Assembly (NCBI RefSeq): GCF_030814995.1
Contig: NZ_JAUSVX010000010.1
Location: 62,001-126,000, forward strand
DNA from: Labrys wisconsinensis
GTDB taxonomy: Bacteria; Pseudomonadota; Alphaproteobacteria; Rhizobiales; Labraceae
Direction: 5' to 3'
DNA length: 64,000 nt
The first letter of the stretch is position 1. Each line of letters starts with the position of its first letter. Positions 24,540 to 32,554 of this stretch are shown piece after piece. The translations under genes and the position numbers were made by a program. Under the pieces are notes generated by a model that saw only the letters and a list, made by a program, of their open reading frames with translations, was not told where the DNA came from and did no database searches.

Positions 24540-27500
24540 CTACGCGTGGACCGTCTTGTTGCGACCGAAGCTGAACGCGCCTGCGGCAAGCAGGGTGGAG
24601 AGGCCGACCAGCCAATATTGCCACTCGACGCCGACCTGCATGAACGTCGTCGCGCTGAAGGTCGCCTGGACCAGGAGCGCGCCGAAGGCGGTGGACAGAA
24701 ACGAGCCGTATCCGCCGCTGATCACGGCACCGCCGAGAACGACGGCGGTGATGCTCATCAGCGTGAAGTTCACGCCGGCCGTTCCGGACCCGACACCGAC
24801 GGTCGCGGCCAGAACGAGACCTGCAATGCCGACCATGGCGCCGTTTGCGGCGAATGCAACGGCGGTGATCGCCCCGCGGTTCACGCCGAGCTTCTGCGCC
24901 GAGGAGCGGTCGGACCCCAGGGCGCGTATCGACCGGCCGAAATGCGTGCGAAACAGCGAGAATTCAAAGCCCAGCGCGGCCATGACCACGAGCAGCGTCA
25001 CGACCGAGACCGGGCCGATGGCGTAGAGCAGCGTATCGACCAGCGCACTGCTGATCGTGCCTCCTGGCAGCGGCCGCAACGACAGGGACAGCCCCTGCAG
25101 GGCGAAGAACGCCGCGAGCGTCACGACGATGGAGGGCAGCTTCAGCCCGACGACGACCAGGCCTTGCAGAAGGGCGATCACCGTCGTCACCAGGACGATC
25201 CCGACGCACGCCGCCGTGATGGCGATCGGCGAGGCGCCGTCCGGGATCCAGTAGGACGCCAGCACCACGGCAAAGCCTGCCAACGGTCCGACCGAGAAGT
25301 CGATTTCTCCAAGGATCATGAGGAAGAGCTGCCCGAAGGCGATCAACGCCAGCGTCGCGAGCTGGACCTGGAGGTTCTCGAGGTTGTAGGCGGAGAGGAA
25401 CCGGGCATTTGCCGCGGTCGCGCAGTAGAAGATCAAGGCGGAGACAAGCGACAAGGCGCCGGCCGGAAGCCACTTGCTCTCCAGAATGTGCCGGAAGCGC
25501 CCCCTGGCCGAGTCCCTGTCCTGTCGTTTCGGCAGGCCCGCGCCCGCGGTCAGGTTGGCGGCGGTGATCTCGGCATCGGAAACCCGGGCCCCGTTGAGGT
25601 CGCAGGCGATGCTGCCACGCGCCATGACCAGAACCCGGTCGCACAGGCCTTCCAGCTCGACGCCGTCCGACGAGGCGACGATGACGGTGACGCCCCGGTT
25701 CGCCAGCTCGCGCAGTTCCCGGTAGATGTCGCTCTTCGAGCCGATGTCCACGCCCTTGGTCGGCTCGTCCGCCAGGAACAGGCGGGGCCTGCCGCCGATC
25801 TCGCGGCCGACCAGGACCTTCTGCTGATTGCCGCCGGACAGCGAGGACACGCTGGCCTCTGCGGAGGCCGTCCGGATCTTCAGCTCGCGAATGGCCGACG
25901 AGACGGCCTCGCTCTCGGCGCCGCGATCGATCATCCCCAGCAGGCCGCTCGGTGCGCTCGCCCCCGCATTCAGGTTCTCGTCGACGGACAGCGACAGGAA
26001 CAGCCCTTCCCTGTGCCGGTCGTCCGGAACGAACGCGACGCCCGCGGCACGGGCCGCCGGCCGGTCGGCATAGGACAGGCTCCTGCCGTCGAGCACGATG
26101 TCGCCGGAACAGGTCTCGAGCCCGGCCAGGGCGCGGATGAGCTCGCGCTGCCCCTGCCCTTCGACGCCGGCAAGCCCGATGATCTCGCCGCGCCTGGCTT
26201 CGAACGAGACGTCATGGAACCGATGGCCGGAGAGGTTGCGCACCTCGAGCACCACCGGCATGTCGGATGCGACGGACTTTTCCGGGAAGACGTGCCCGAG
26301 GGGCCGGCCGACGATCATCCCGATGATCTCGTCATGCGTGAAGTCCGCGCGCCGGCGCGTCTCGACGAGCTCGCCGTCGCGGAGGACCGAAATGCGATCG
26401 GCGATCTCCTCGACCTCGTTCAAGCGGTGCGAGATATAGACGACCGCGACGCCCCGAGCCTTCAGATGGCGGATGAGGGCGAAGAGCTGCGCCACGTCGT
26501 CTTCCTTGAACGGCTCGGTGGGCTCGTCGAGGACGAGGATGCTCGGCTTGGAGGCCAGCGCCCGGGCGATCTCGACCACATGCCGCTGGCCGATCGAAAG
26601 GTCGGCGATCCGATCCTGCGGCGACACGCCGAGGGATCCGACGCTGACGCGATCGATCAGCGCGGATGCCCGCTCCGCGCCGCCGCTCGCGCCGAGCTCC
26701 GGGGCGGACAGGCAGAGGCATTCCAGGACCGACAGATGCGGCGGCAGCGGCGGGTGCTGGAAGGCGACCGAGATGCCGGCGGCGCGAAACAGGTTGGGAT
26801 CGGATCCGGACATGACCTCGCCGGCGATCCGCACCCGGCCCTCGCTGGCGGAAAGGACGCCGGCCGCGATGGAGATCAGGGTGCTCTTGCCGGCGCCGTT
26901 CTCGCCGATGATGGCGTGGACCTCACCCGGGAAGGCCGAGAAATCGACGCCGGCGAGCGCCGTCGTGTTGCCGAACGTCTTGCGCACGCCGTTCAGCTCG
27001 AGGATCGCCGCGGCGCCCGGAGCGGCCCGATAGGCCGAAGGACGCCGGTGAGGCGCCGGTCCGCCGTCTCGCGCCGGCCGGCGCCGTGCCTGGCGCAGGA
27101 GCTCCGGAACGGTGACGCCGACGAGGATGATCGCCGCCTGGACCATGCTCTGGACGGCATAGTCGAAGCCGAGCGAGACGACGAGCTGGTCCATGAAGAT
27201 CAGGAAGATCACGCCGATGATCGTCGAGACCACGCTGCCGCGATCCCCGTTCAGCGGGCTGCCGCCGACGATGACGGCGGCCACGGTGGTCAGCATGTAG
27301 GATTGCCCCGACAGCAGCGTCGGCGTGACGGCGAGGCCCGCCAGCATCACCCCGGCCAGGGCGAACAGGAAGCCCGCCATGGCGTAGGTGGCGACGTTGT
27401 AGCGGCCGACGCGCACGCCGAGCGCCCGCGAAGCCTCGGGGCTGACGGCGGACATGATGAATCGGCGCCCGACGGTCGTCCGCTCGATCACCCATGCCGC

Positions 27501-28052
27501 GAACAGAGCAATGAGCAGGAAGACGAAGAACAGAACGCAGATCGATCCGATCCGCAGATTGGCTGCCGCGATCAGCGGGTCGGGCGCCGCATGGACCGCG
27601 CCGCGCGAGAGGAAATAGACGCAGCCGAACAGCAGCGCGTTGCTGCCGATCGTCATGACCAGGGCGGGAACGCCCAGCCGGTTGATGACCACGCCGTTGA
27701 GCAATCCGGCGGCCGCGCCGACGAACAGGGCGGCGCCGGCATAGGCGAGCGTGGCGGCCGGCCCGGCGCCCTCCGATGGCAGCGCCGTCACGATCACGGC
27801 CGCCAGCGAGATGCTGCCGGCGACGGAAAGATCGAAGCCGCGCTGCTGGATGACGAGATGCTGGCCGATCGCGGCCACGCCGAGGACGCCGATGAACGGG
27901 GCCATCGAGACCAGCGATTCCAGGACGAGCGTGCGCGGCGCGATCATCAGGGCGATCAGCCCGAGCGCCACAAGGCCCAGAAGGGCGCGAAGGGCGGGGC
28001 GCTGCAGGAAGCCGGCGGGCTCGAGTCTGTCGAGAAGAGTGGTCAAAGCCAC
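24540..28052 (-). CDS. Single-chain ribose-type (CUT2) ABC importer: permease-ATPase-ATPase-permease fusion
   Basis: An uninterrupted 1170-residue protein joining a whole importer core. Residues about 1-335: RbsC-like permease (HLVIQQRGFDLSVAGSISL; VVSTIIGVIFLIFMDQLVV). About 355-590: first ATPase, with Walker A GENGAGKST (about 378-386), signature LSIGQ (about 484) and Walker B ILVLDEPTEP (about 507). About 600-840: second ATPase with the degenerate Walker A GVEGQGQRE expected for RbsA C-halves, signature LSGGNQQK (about 741) and LADEPTKGVD (about 763). About 855-1170: second, non-identical permease (LGEIDFSVGPLAGFAVVLA). Two Arg-rich linkers are cytoplasmic by topology. CUT2 systems normally encode RbsA and RbsC separately. 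The binding-protein gene lies upstream. Confidence 0.85.
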   Translation of the reverse strand: MALTTLLDRLEPAGFLQRPALRALLGLVALGLIALMIAPRTLVLESLVSMAPFIGVLGVAAIGQHLVIQQRGFDLSVAGSISLAAVIVTALPSEGAGPAATLAYAGAALFVGAAAGLLNGVVINRLGVPALVMTIGSNALLFGCVYFLSRGAVHAAPDPLIAAANLRIGSICVLFFVFLLIALFAAWVIERTTVGRRFIMSAVSPEASRALGVRVGRYNVATYAMAGFLFALAGVMLAGLAVTPTLLSGQSYMLTTVAAVIVGGSPLNGDRGSVVSTIIGVIFLIFMDQLVVSLGFDYAVQSMVQAAIILVGVTVPELLRQARRRPARDGGPAPHRRPSAYRAAPGAAAILELNGVRKTFGNTTALAGVDFSAFPGEVHAIIGENGAGKSTLISIAAGVLSASEGRVRIAGEVMSGSDPNLFRAAGISVAFQHPPLPPHLSVLECLCLSAPELGASGGAERASALIDRVSVGSLGVSPQDRIADLSIGQRHVVEIARALASKPSILVLDEPTEPFKEDDVAQLFALIRHLKARGVAVVYISHRLNEVEEIADRISVLRDGELVETRRRADFTHDEIIGMIVGRPLGHVFPEKSVASDMPVVLEVRNLSGHRFHDVSFEARRGEIIGLAGVEGQGQRELIRALAGLETCSGDIVLDGRSLSYADRPAARAAGVAFVPDDRHREGLFLSLSVDENLNAGASAPSGLLGMIDRGAESEAVSSAIRELKIRTASAEASVSSLSGGNQQKVLVGREIGGRPRLFLADEPTKGVDIGSKSDIYRELRELANRGVTVIVASSDGVELEGLCDRVLVMARGSIACDLNGARVSDAEITAANLTAGAGLPKRQDRDSARGRFRHILESKWLPAGALSLVSALIFYCATAANARFLSAYNLENLQVQLATLALIAFGQLFLMILGEIDFSVGPLAGFAVVLASYWIPDGASPIAITAACVGIVLVTTVIALLQGLVVVGLKLPSIVVTLAAFFALQGLSLSLRPLPGGTISSALVDTLLYAIGPVSVVTLLVVMAALGFEFSLFRTHFGRSIRALGSDRSSAQKLGVNRGAITAVAFAANGAMVGIAGLVLAATVGVGSGTAGVNFTLMSITAVVLGGAVISGGYGSFLSTAFGALLVQATFSATTFMQVGVEWQYWLVGLSTLLAAGAFSFGRNKTVHA

Positions 28053-28179
28053 ACCCTTGTCGTCTGGAGTGCGTTTGCGCGGGAAGACCGGCCGGCGGCG
28101 GGAAGCTGCCCCGACCCATGACCTCGGCGCGCCGTGCGCGCCTCGTCCCCCAGGCGAGGCGGCCGTCCCGGTCCGGTCG

Positions 28180-29313
28180 TCACTTCTTGAAGACGGCGAT
28201 CAGCTGGTCGCGGCTCAGGCGCGAGGAGGCGAGCGAGACGTCCGGCGGGACGTCGTGGTCGCATTTCGGCGCCAGCCCGAGGTCCTTGGAGGTGCTGTCG
28301 ACCAGCAGGCTGACGTTCACCACGCTCGGCTCCGGGCTGTCGATCTGGTTCACGGCCGCAAGGCCCTTGCGCAGAGCCAGGCGATCGATCCAGGTCCAGG
28401 AGCTGGTGAAGCCGATCTGGTACCTGGGCTCGCCGTCATGGTTGTCGACCCAGAAGCATTCGGCGCCATTGGCGTCCAGGCCCGTCACTGGAACCAGCGG
28501 GCGTCCCGCCGTCTTGAACGCACGCAGCGCTCCCATCACGCCGGCGCCGTAGTCGGAGTACATGCCGTCGATCTGCGGGTATTTGGCCAGAAGCGCCGTC
28601 GTGACCTTCTGATAGTAGGCCGGATCCCAGTTCGAGATCACCGGCCCTTCGAGGACGTTGATGCCCGGATTGGCGGCGAAGACCTTCTTCCAGCCGGGCA
28701 GCTGGGCCGCGGTCTGCGGCGCACCGGGCGCGCCGCCCCATACGATGACGTTGCCCTTGCCCTGCAGCTTGTCCACCAGGAACTGGGCATAGACGCTCGC
28801 CATCTGCTCCTGGTTCGGCGTGACCACCATCGTGTAGTCGACACCCGCCTTTCCCGGGAAGTCCACGCCGACCTCGACCGGGATCACCACCGAGCCGGCC
28901 TTCACGGCGTCGCGCATCGCCGGAATCGCGGCTGCCCCCGAGTCGGGCTCGACGATGATGATGTCGTAGCCCTGCGCGGCCAGCGAGCGGATATTGGCGA
29001 GCTCCTTCTCGGGGTTGCCGCCCGCATCGGCGTAGCCCACCTCGGTGATGTTCGGGCACTTCCTGGCCTCGTCCTCCAGCTCGGCGCGCTTGATCTGGCG
29101 ATGGGCGTTCACCGCGCCGACCGAGAGCGCCACCCGGATGGGCTTGGTGCCGCAGAAATGCGTCGCATCGACGAACTCGGACTCGTTCCCGACCTTTCCC
29201 AGCGAGAGATCGGCAGCCCGGGCGGCCGGGGCTGCACCGAGGGCGCCCATGGCGCCCAGGAGAAGTGCGGCGGACATGCACGCAGACGAACGGCGTTTCG
29301 GCATCGATGACAT
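28180..29313 (-). CDS. Sugar ABC transporter periplasmic binding protein (CUT2/ribose type)
   Basis: A 377-residue binding protein with an N-terminal signal (MSSMPKRRSS, hydrophobic AALLLGAMGALG, cleavage near ARA-AD). The mature part has the periplasmic-binding 4 fold pattern: GKPIR-like strand IRVALSVGAVNAHRQIK, AAQGYDIIIVEPDSGAAAIPA, GVDYTMVVTPNQEQMA, GNVIVWGGAPGAPQTAA and DGMYSDYGAGVMGALRA. Two Cys (HFCGT and RKCPN regions) could form a disulfide. The ATG at 29313 follows GGGGA. It should deliver substrate to the fused importer encoded 127 bases downstream. The ligand is not evident; it need not be a simple sugar. Confidence 0.83.
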   Translation of the reverse strand: MSSMPKRRSSACMSAALLLGAMGALGAAPAARAADLSLGKVGNESEFVDATHFCGTKPIRVALSVGAVNAHRQIKRAELEDEARKCPNITEVGYADAGGNPEKELANIRSLAAQGYDIIIVEPDSGAAAIPAMRDAVKAGSVVIPVEVGVDFPGKAGVDYTMVVTPNQEQMASVYAQFLVDKLQGKGNVIVWGGAPGAPQTAAQLPGWKKVFAANPGINVLEGPVISNWDPAYYQKVTTALLAKYPQIDGMYSDYGAGVMGALRAFKTAGRPLVPVTGLDANGAECFWVDNHDGEPRYQIGFTSSWTWIDRLALRKGLAAVNQIDSPEPSVVNVSLLVDSTSKDLGLAPKCDHDVPPDVSLASSRLSRDQLIAVFKK

Positions 29314-29416
29314 CTCGTTCCCCGTTGTTGAGAGCCCGCCGCTGCGGGAGGCTCCAGGACTTGCAGGCGCCGGCTGCCTCCCGCTCTGCATCGGCGGGTT
29401 GGCTGCCGGGCGGCGT

Positions 29417-29722
29417 TCACGCGATCGTCTGCAGCAGGGTGACCGTCGCTCTTTCGACGAGGAGCCCGTCGAGCCTGGCGACCAGCGTCTTGAACTCAGG
29501 CGACGCCCAATGCGCGTCGAGCGCTGCCTGATCGGCCCAGATCTCGTAGAAGACGAACTCGGCAGGTTTGTTCCGGTCGACATGCAGGACGTACCGGACA
29601 CATCCCGGCTTGGCCAAAGCCCAGGGCACCGTGGGCAGCAGGACGTCTCGCGTCGCTTCTTCGAGCCCCGCGCGCGCCTTGCAGACGGCGATCAGCCCCA
29701 CGACCTCCGCGTCAGCCGTCAT
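29417..29722 (-). CDS. Antibiotic-biosynthesis-monooxygenase (ABM) domain protein
   Basis: A 101-residue ferredoxin-like alpha-beta protein. VVGLIAVCKARAGLEEATRDVLL, CVRYVLHVDRNKPAEFVFYEIWADQAALDAHW and the strand-forming end match the ABM/YgiN family, whose members are cofactor-free monooxygenases or quinol-handling enzymes and act as dimers. AGGAGG lies six bases ahead of the ATG. It is the first gene of the leftward operon (binding protein, fused importer, GMC oxidoreductase), directly behind the palindrome at 29776-29793, so its expression should respond to that operator's regulator. Confidence 0.75.
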   Translation of the reverse strand: MTADAEVVGLIAVCKARAGLEEATRDVLLPTVPWALAKPGCVRYVLHVDRNKPAEFVFYEIWADQAALDAHWASPEFKTLVARLDGLLVERATVTLLQTIA

Positions 29723-29775
29723 GACATCCTCCTGTCGTCAGCCCTGGCTCGCCGGCGACGGGTCGCTCAGGCACT

Positions 29776-29793
29776 TATTTAACTCGTTAAATA
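29776..29793. promoter_or_regulatory. Second copy of the HpaR-type operator
   Basis: TATTTAACTCGTTAAATA: arms ATTTAAC and GTTAAAT around TC, 54 bases before the ABM gene start. It is identical to the core of the hpaR/hpaF palindrome except for the two central bases. Inferred: the leftward transport operon is under HpaR or a regulator with the same specificity. Confidence 0.65.
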
Positions 29794-29918
29794 TTAGGTC
29801 GTGCGAGAGGCACGATCCGACCGCGCCGCCACGCTTCACCGGCACCGTGCCGGCGGATCCGGAACGGCTGCCATCCCCACCGCGCGCCTTGCGGCGAGCG
29901 TTCTCAGGTCACGCCGCT

Positions 29919-30800
29919 CTACCGAGGGGCGAGGAGCGGCAACCTGGCCAGCGCGTCGCGCAGCTCGAGCGTGTCCCAGGGCATGTGCTCGGCGATCGCG
30001 AGTCCGACGACGTCGCAGGAAGCGGCGACGTCGCCGAGCAGGCGCACCACCTGCTCGAGGGTCATCCGCCCCCGCGGCACGCCCTCGAACGCCCCGGGCG
30101 GCAGGGCCGGCTTGTTGAACAGGAGCGGGCGGAACCGTGCGGGATCGAGAACGTCCAGGTCGAAATGCACCGCGACATGGGTGATCCCTTCCTCGGCGAT
30201 CCAGTCCATCACCGGCTTGGAGCTGTCCGCCAGGCTGGCGGAGCCGGCATGCCGCAGCCCCAGCCCGTCGATCACCGCGGCCTCGACCGGCATCCAGGCG
30301 TCGAGCCCGGCATACATCACCCGCGAGGGCGCGATGGGACGCTCCACCTCGCGCGAGAAATCGGCATCGCCCTTGCCGAGCAGCGCGCCGAGGACGTGAG
30401 CATGGGCGTGGGCGTAGTCTTTCGGGCTCATGACGTCGGGATGGGCGTCCACCCAGAGCACGCCGAGCTTTCCCGCATAGCGCAGGTTGAGATAGGCCAT
30501 CGGCGCCAGATCGACGAGGCAATCGCCCCCCAGGGTGATGATGCGGTCCGGCTTGTGCTTCTCGATCGCCCGCCGGGCCGCCCTGGCCTGCTCCAGGAGC
30601 GCCGCCCGCGCCACGACGCCATTCTCCACGGCGAGCGTTTCGCCGGGCTCGGGCAGGGGAACGGGAACGGTCTCGACCGGGCCGCCGGGTGCGGGGGCGA
30701 GCCACTGCAGCAGCTGCGACCCGAAATGGTAGCCGGGATCGTTGCCGCCCTGCCATTGCGGCATGTTCAGGCGCAGGGTGGTGCCAGCCGACCGGGTCAT
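29919..30800 (-). CDS. Arginase/agmatinase-family protein with altered first metal site
   Basis: A 293-residue ureohydrolase-fold protein. Metal-site blocks are in order: GGDCLVD (about residue 91), WVDAHPDV (about 117) and HFDLDVLDP (about 220). The second and third match canonical DAHxD and DxDxxDP. The first has Cys where arginases have the ligand His (GGDHS), so it either binds metal differently or has another reaction; guanidino or formimino hydrolysis remains possible. Its ATG overlaps the stop of the EthD-like gene by four bases. The 3' end faces the transport operon promoter region. Confidence 0.75.
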   Translation of the reverse strand: MTRSAGTTLRLNMPQWQGGNDPGYHFGSQLLQWLAPAPGGPVETVPVPLPEPGETLAVENGVVARAALLEQARAARRAIEKHKPDRIITLGGDCLVDLAPMAYLNLRYAGKLGVLWVDAHPDVMSPKDYAHAHAHVLGALLGKGDADFSREVERPIAPSRVMYAGLDAWMPVEAAVIDGLGLRHAGSASLADSSKPVMDWIAEEGITHVAVHFDLDVLDPARFRPLLFNKPALPPGAFEGVPRGRMTLEQVVRLLGDVAASCDVVGLAIAEHMPWDTLELRDALARLPLLAPR

Positions 30801-31159
30801 TGTCCGGCCTCTGCGCGGACCGGGAAGACGCGGCGATGCGTGAGGGGAAGCGTCACCATGGTCTTGAAGTCGATGAAGGCCCGGCTGTCCTCCACGACGT
30901 CCGGCAGGGGCCAGGCGGCAGCCGCGGCCTCGGGGCTCTCGAAAGCGAGGATGGACAAGGCGTCATAGGCAGGGCCCTCCGCCGGGACGTACGCGTCGCC
31001 GAGGCCCGGAGGCCGGGTCGGATAATGATCGTAGGAGACCAGGCCGCGATCTTTGAGGACCCTGACCATCAAGGGGCCGTGGACTGTCTCGTAATACTCG
31101 CGGAAAGCGTCGAGCGACATGCCGGGGGCGCGTCGAAACACGTAAGCGACGATGTGCAT
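30797..31159 (-). CDS. EthD-domain protein
   Basis: A 120-residue dimeric alpha-beta-barrel protein. HIVAYVFRRAPGMSLDAFREYY, TVHGPLMVR (the EthD/HGPL motif) and YDALSILAFESPEAAAAAW fit the EthD family, whose members assist or carry out oxidative or decarboxylating steps in ether and aromatic breakdown. Translationally coupled to the arginase-like gene behind it (4-base overlap). Two ATCGGAC direct repeats lie 44 bases upstream and may regulate the pair. The substrate is unknown. Confidence 0.75.
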   Translation of the reverse strand: MHIVAYVFRRAPGMSLDAFREYYETVHGPLMVRVLKDRGLVSYDHYPTRPPGLGDAYVPAEGPAYDALSILAFESPEAAAAAWPLPDVVEDSRAFIDFKTMVTLPLTHRRVFPVRAEAGQ

Positions 31160-31487
31160 CTGCGGCCTCCCTATCCCTGCGGACCGGCCGTCCGCCGATT
31201 TGATCGGACCTTAATATCGGACGGCGCCGGACGCTGTGCTCGGCTTGCCAATCGATATGTCATTCCAGCCAAAGTTTTCCGGCCTCGACGGGTCGGGGAG
31301 AGAGCGCTTGCCGTCATAGGCGGTCGCGCCACGGCGCCCCCCGGGCATCCCTCCGCAGGCGATCGGTGGCACGACGCGCCGGCGCCGCCTAGAGCATTTT
31401 CCAGCGAACCGGCACCCGGTTCGCTGGAAAATGCGTAAAAACAAAGAGATAGAGAGCGTGATCGATTCAACTTGAAGCGATCGCGCT
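31160..31487. other. Promoter region of the EthD-arginase unit plus repeat
   Basis: No gene is seen in these 328 bases. ATCGGAC occurs twice in direct orientation (31203-31209 and 31216-31222, 13 bases apart) with AT-rich TTAATAT between, a layout typical of an activator or regulator site upstream of the EthD-like gene. The part from 31390 is the second palindromic repeat copy. Confidence 0.45.
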
Positions 31488-31490
31488 CTA
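31390..31490. repeat. Intergenic palindromic repeat, copy 2
   Basis: Same two-hairpin layout and strand as copy 1 (11120-11221). The first hairpin is longer here: 19-base perfect arms (31394-31412 and 31416-31434) around CAC. The second has arms AGAGCGTGATCG/CGATCGCGCTCT with one mismatch. The last three bases of the element (31488-31490) are the TAG stop of the gene read from the right, so the repeat supplies its stop codon and probable terminator. Confidence 0.85.
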
Positions 31491-32552
31491 GCGCCCCAGG
31501 ATGCCGGCGGCCTCCTCGGCCATGGCGCGGACGATCTCTCCGGCCGGGCGGATATCGCGGATCGCGCCGACGCCCTGGCCCGCCGGCATCATCCCCTCCT
31601 CGACGTCGCCGTCGAGATAGCCGCTCTCGACCCGCCGGCCGGCGACGGCATATTGCCCGGGGAAGCCGGCGACCGGCCACTCGGGATGCTCGGCCCAGTC
31701 CGCCGTCCAGCGGTTGCGCAGCGCGCGCAGGTTCTTGCCGGTATAGGCGGAGGTCAGCACCGTGTCCTTGGCGGCCGCCTCGAGGATGCGGCGCTTGAAG
31801 GCGTCGTGGCCGAAGGCCTCGGGCGTGGCGATGAACCGCGTCCCGCACCAGGCCGCCTCGGCCCCGAGGCAGAGGGCGGCGGCAAGGCCGCGTCCGTCGA
31901 CGATGCCGCCGGCGGCGATCACCGGAACCGGCACGGCGTCGACCACGGCCGGGATCAGGGCGAGCGTGCCGACATGGCCGGTGTGGCCGCCGCCTTCGGC
32001 GCCCTGCGCGACGATGAAATCGACGCCGGCGCGCGCTGCGGCCGTGGCGCGGCCGATCGATCCGCACAGCGCCATGACCTTGATGCCGCGGGCCTTGCAG
32101 GCCTCGACCAGCGTGACCGGGACATCGAAGGTGAGGACCACGACCGCCGGACGCTCGTCGAGGACGACCGCGACCTGCTCCTCCACCGAGCCGGGGGTCA
32201 GCATCGGCTCGACGCCGGCGAGGCCGCGGCGCGCTTCCGGCGCCAGGCCCGACCAGAGCGCCCGGATCTCGTCCCAGGCGCTCTGGTCGCCACCCTCCAG
32301 GAAGACCTGCGGCACGACCAGGTTGACCGCGAAGGGACGCCCGGTCCGCCGCCGGATCTCGCGGATCTCGGCCCTCAGCGCCGGCGGCATGAAGCTGACC
32401 CCGCCGAGGCAGCCCATGCCGCCGGCCTCGCTGACCGCGGCGACGAGCGGCGCCTGGGAGACCCGCGCCATGCCGGCGGAGAACACGGGATAGCGCATGC
32501 CGAGGGCACGGGTGACGGAAGTCGGCAGCACCGGCGTCGCAGCGGCGGCCAT
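31488..32552 (-). CDS. Nitronate monooxygenase-family FMN enzyme (2-nitropropane dioxygenase-like)
   Basis: A 354-residue FMN-binding TIM barrel. YPVFSAGMARVSQAPLVAAVSEAGGMGCLGG at the N-terminus, VKVMALCGSIGRATAAARAGVDFIVAQGAEGGGHTG with the conserved catalytic His region, and PVIAAGGIVDGRGLAAALCLGA with WCGTRFIATPE are canonical. Members oxidise nitronates, but many are flavin oxidoreductases or enoyl reductases with other roles. The ATG has GGAGG upstream; it starts two bases after the citrate-synthase-like gene, so the two are coupled. The stop codon lies in the repeat. Role in the locus: unknown, possibly detoxifying a nitro intermediate. Confidence 0.8.
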   Translation of the reverse strand: MAAAATPVLPTSVTRALGMRYPVFSAGMARVSQAPLVAAVSEAGGMGCLGGVSFMPPALRAEIREIRRRTGRPFAVNLVVPQVFLEGGDQSAWDEIRALWSGLAPEARRGLAGVEPMLTPGSVEEQVAVVLDERPAVVVLTFDVPVTLVEACKARGIKVMALCGSIGRATAAARAGVDFIVAQGAEGGGHTGHVGTLALIPAVVDAVPVPVIAAGGIVDGRGLAAALCLGAEAAWCGTRFIATPEAFGHDAFKRRILEAAAKDTVLTSAYTGKNLRALRNRWTADWAEHPEWPVAGFPGQYAVAGRRVESGYLDGDVEEGMMPAGQGVGAIRDIRPAGEIVRAMAEEAAGILGR

Positions 32553-32554
32553 GC

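Noticed and set aside
24504-28121. A 1205-codon plus-strand open frame opposite the fused importer
   Set aside because: A composition shadow: low-complexity Arg/Asp/Gln-rich translation, no ribosome site and no motif. The minus strand encodes clear ABC domains.
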